A stretch of DNA of 5,259 bases. It comes from Candidatus Caccousia avistercoris (lineage in GTDB: Bacteria > Bacillota > Clostridia > Oscillospirales > Acutalibacteraceae). The notes below the pieces were generated by a model. It made no database searches, was not told the origin of the DNA, and saw only the letters and a program-made list of their open reading frames with translations. Location: positions 1 through 5,259 of the forward strand of contig DVMK01000227.1 of assembly GCA_018715025.1 (NCBI GenBank). The letters are read 5' to 3'. A program made the translations under genes and the position numbers. This document shows positions 5,199 to 5,259 of the stretch, in pieces (within the stretch, counting starts at the first letter, position 1; each line of letters starts with the position of its first letter).

Positions 5199-5259
5199 AT
5201 GTATGAAAGACGGCGACAGCAGCCCGTTAAAGCATTTTACATGTCACAGTATACCATAT
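5199..5259 (+). CDS. Possible start of a divergent gene, truncated by the window edge
   Basis: An open frame on the plus strand begins with ATG at 5199 and runs to the window end, reading MYERRQQPVKAFYMSQYTI. GGAAGG at 5185-5190, 8 nt upstream, is a fair ribosome-binding site. A second ATG at 5241 would give a protein starting MSQYTI, which resembles the N-termini of some small helix-turn-helix regulators (for example MerR-like proteins starting YTIGE), but six residues do not prove a family. Against it: 20 codons open by chance is not rare, and third positions are AT-richer than in the operon. If real, a divergent regulator beside the hydrogenase operon would be a sensible arrangement. Confidence 0.3.
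   Translation, partial: MYERRRQQPVKAFYMSQYTI
5249..5257 (-). promoter_or_regulatory. Weak promoter candidate (extended -10) for the hyd operon
   Basis: TGGTATACT on the minus strand fits an extended -10 element (TGnTATAAT with one mismatch), about 119 nt upstream of hydC. Any -35 element would lie beyond the window end. It would give a leader of about 110 nt. It overlaps the possible divergent reading frame starting at 5199, so the two calls compete. I see no better -35/-10 pair for the minus strand closer to hydC. Confidence 0.25.

Noticed and set aside
5224..5241. Rex operator of the TTGTTAA-N4-TTAACAA type around GTTAAAGCATTTTAC
   Set aside because: By eye only about 8 of 14 conserved positions match at the correct spacing, too few to call.
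1..5259. CRISPR arrays, tRNA or rRNA genes, insertion sequences, riboswitches
   Set aside because: No repeat-spacer pattern, cloverleaf, transposase or known leader fold was seen. Nearly the whole window is occupied by the five coding regions.

Overview
The window carries one compact five-gene operon on the minus strand, reading from about 5130 down to 138. It encodes a multimeric NAD(H)-linked [FeFe] hydrogenase of the HydABC / HndABCD type. Strong AGGAGG ribosome-binding sites, GC-rich third codon positions and this exact gene order (NuoE-like, GHKL ATPase, small 2Fe-2S protein, NuoF-like, [FeFe] hydrogenase) suggest a strictly anaerobic, fermentative, GC-rich member of the Clostridia. A gut Oscillospiraceae/Ruminococcaceae-like organism is my best guess; this is inference from gene content and composition, not from a marker gene.

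Layout in transcription order (right to left). 5131-5259 is an AT-richer upstream region with a weak promoter candidate and the possible first codons of a divergent plus-strand gene cut by the window edge. 4624-5130 is hydC (NuoE-like, thioredoxin-fold [2Fe-2S]). 4080-4631 is a small stand-alone GHKL-type ATP-binding protein with no sensor or phosphoacceptor domain. 3711-4079 is an HndB-like thioredoxin-fold protein with only three cysteines. 1905-3695 is hydB (NuoF-like flavoprotein: FMN/NADH site, N-terminal [2Fe-2S] domain, [4Fe-4S] site, C-terminal 2[4Fe-4S] ferredoxin), starting at TTG. 138-1883 is hydA (the [FeFe] hydrogenase with its N-terminal cluster relay). 1-137 is a hairpin-rich trailer containing a likely terminator.

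In characterised relatives, HydB takes electrons from NADH at FMN. They pass through iron-sulfur clusters of HydB, HydC and HydA, and protons are reduced to H2 at the H-cluster, often coupled to ferredoxin oxidation (electron bifurcation or confurcation). Sequence alone does not settle whether this enzyme bifurcates or only uses NADH. All junctions are tight: an 8-nt overlap, a zero gap, a 15-nt gap and a 21-nt gap. This fits one co-transcribed, translationally coupled unit.

The main points of interest are: the hydrogenase L1 motif reads TSCSPGW rather than the textbook TSCCPxW, paired with an extra Cys in L3 (MCCPGGC); an orphan ATPase of unknown role sits inside the operon; the HndB-like protein looks like a degenerate stand-alone copy of the HydB N-terminal domain; and hydB has a well-supported TTG start.
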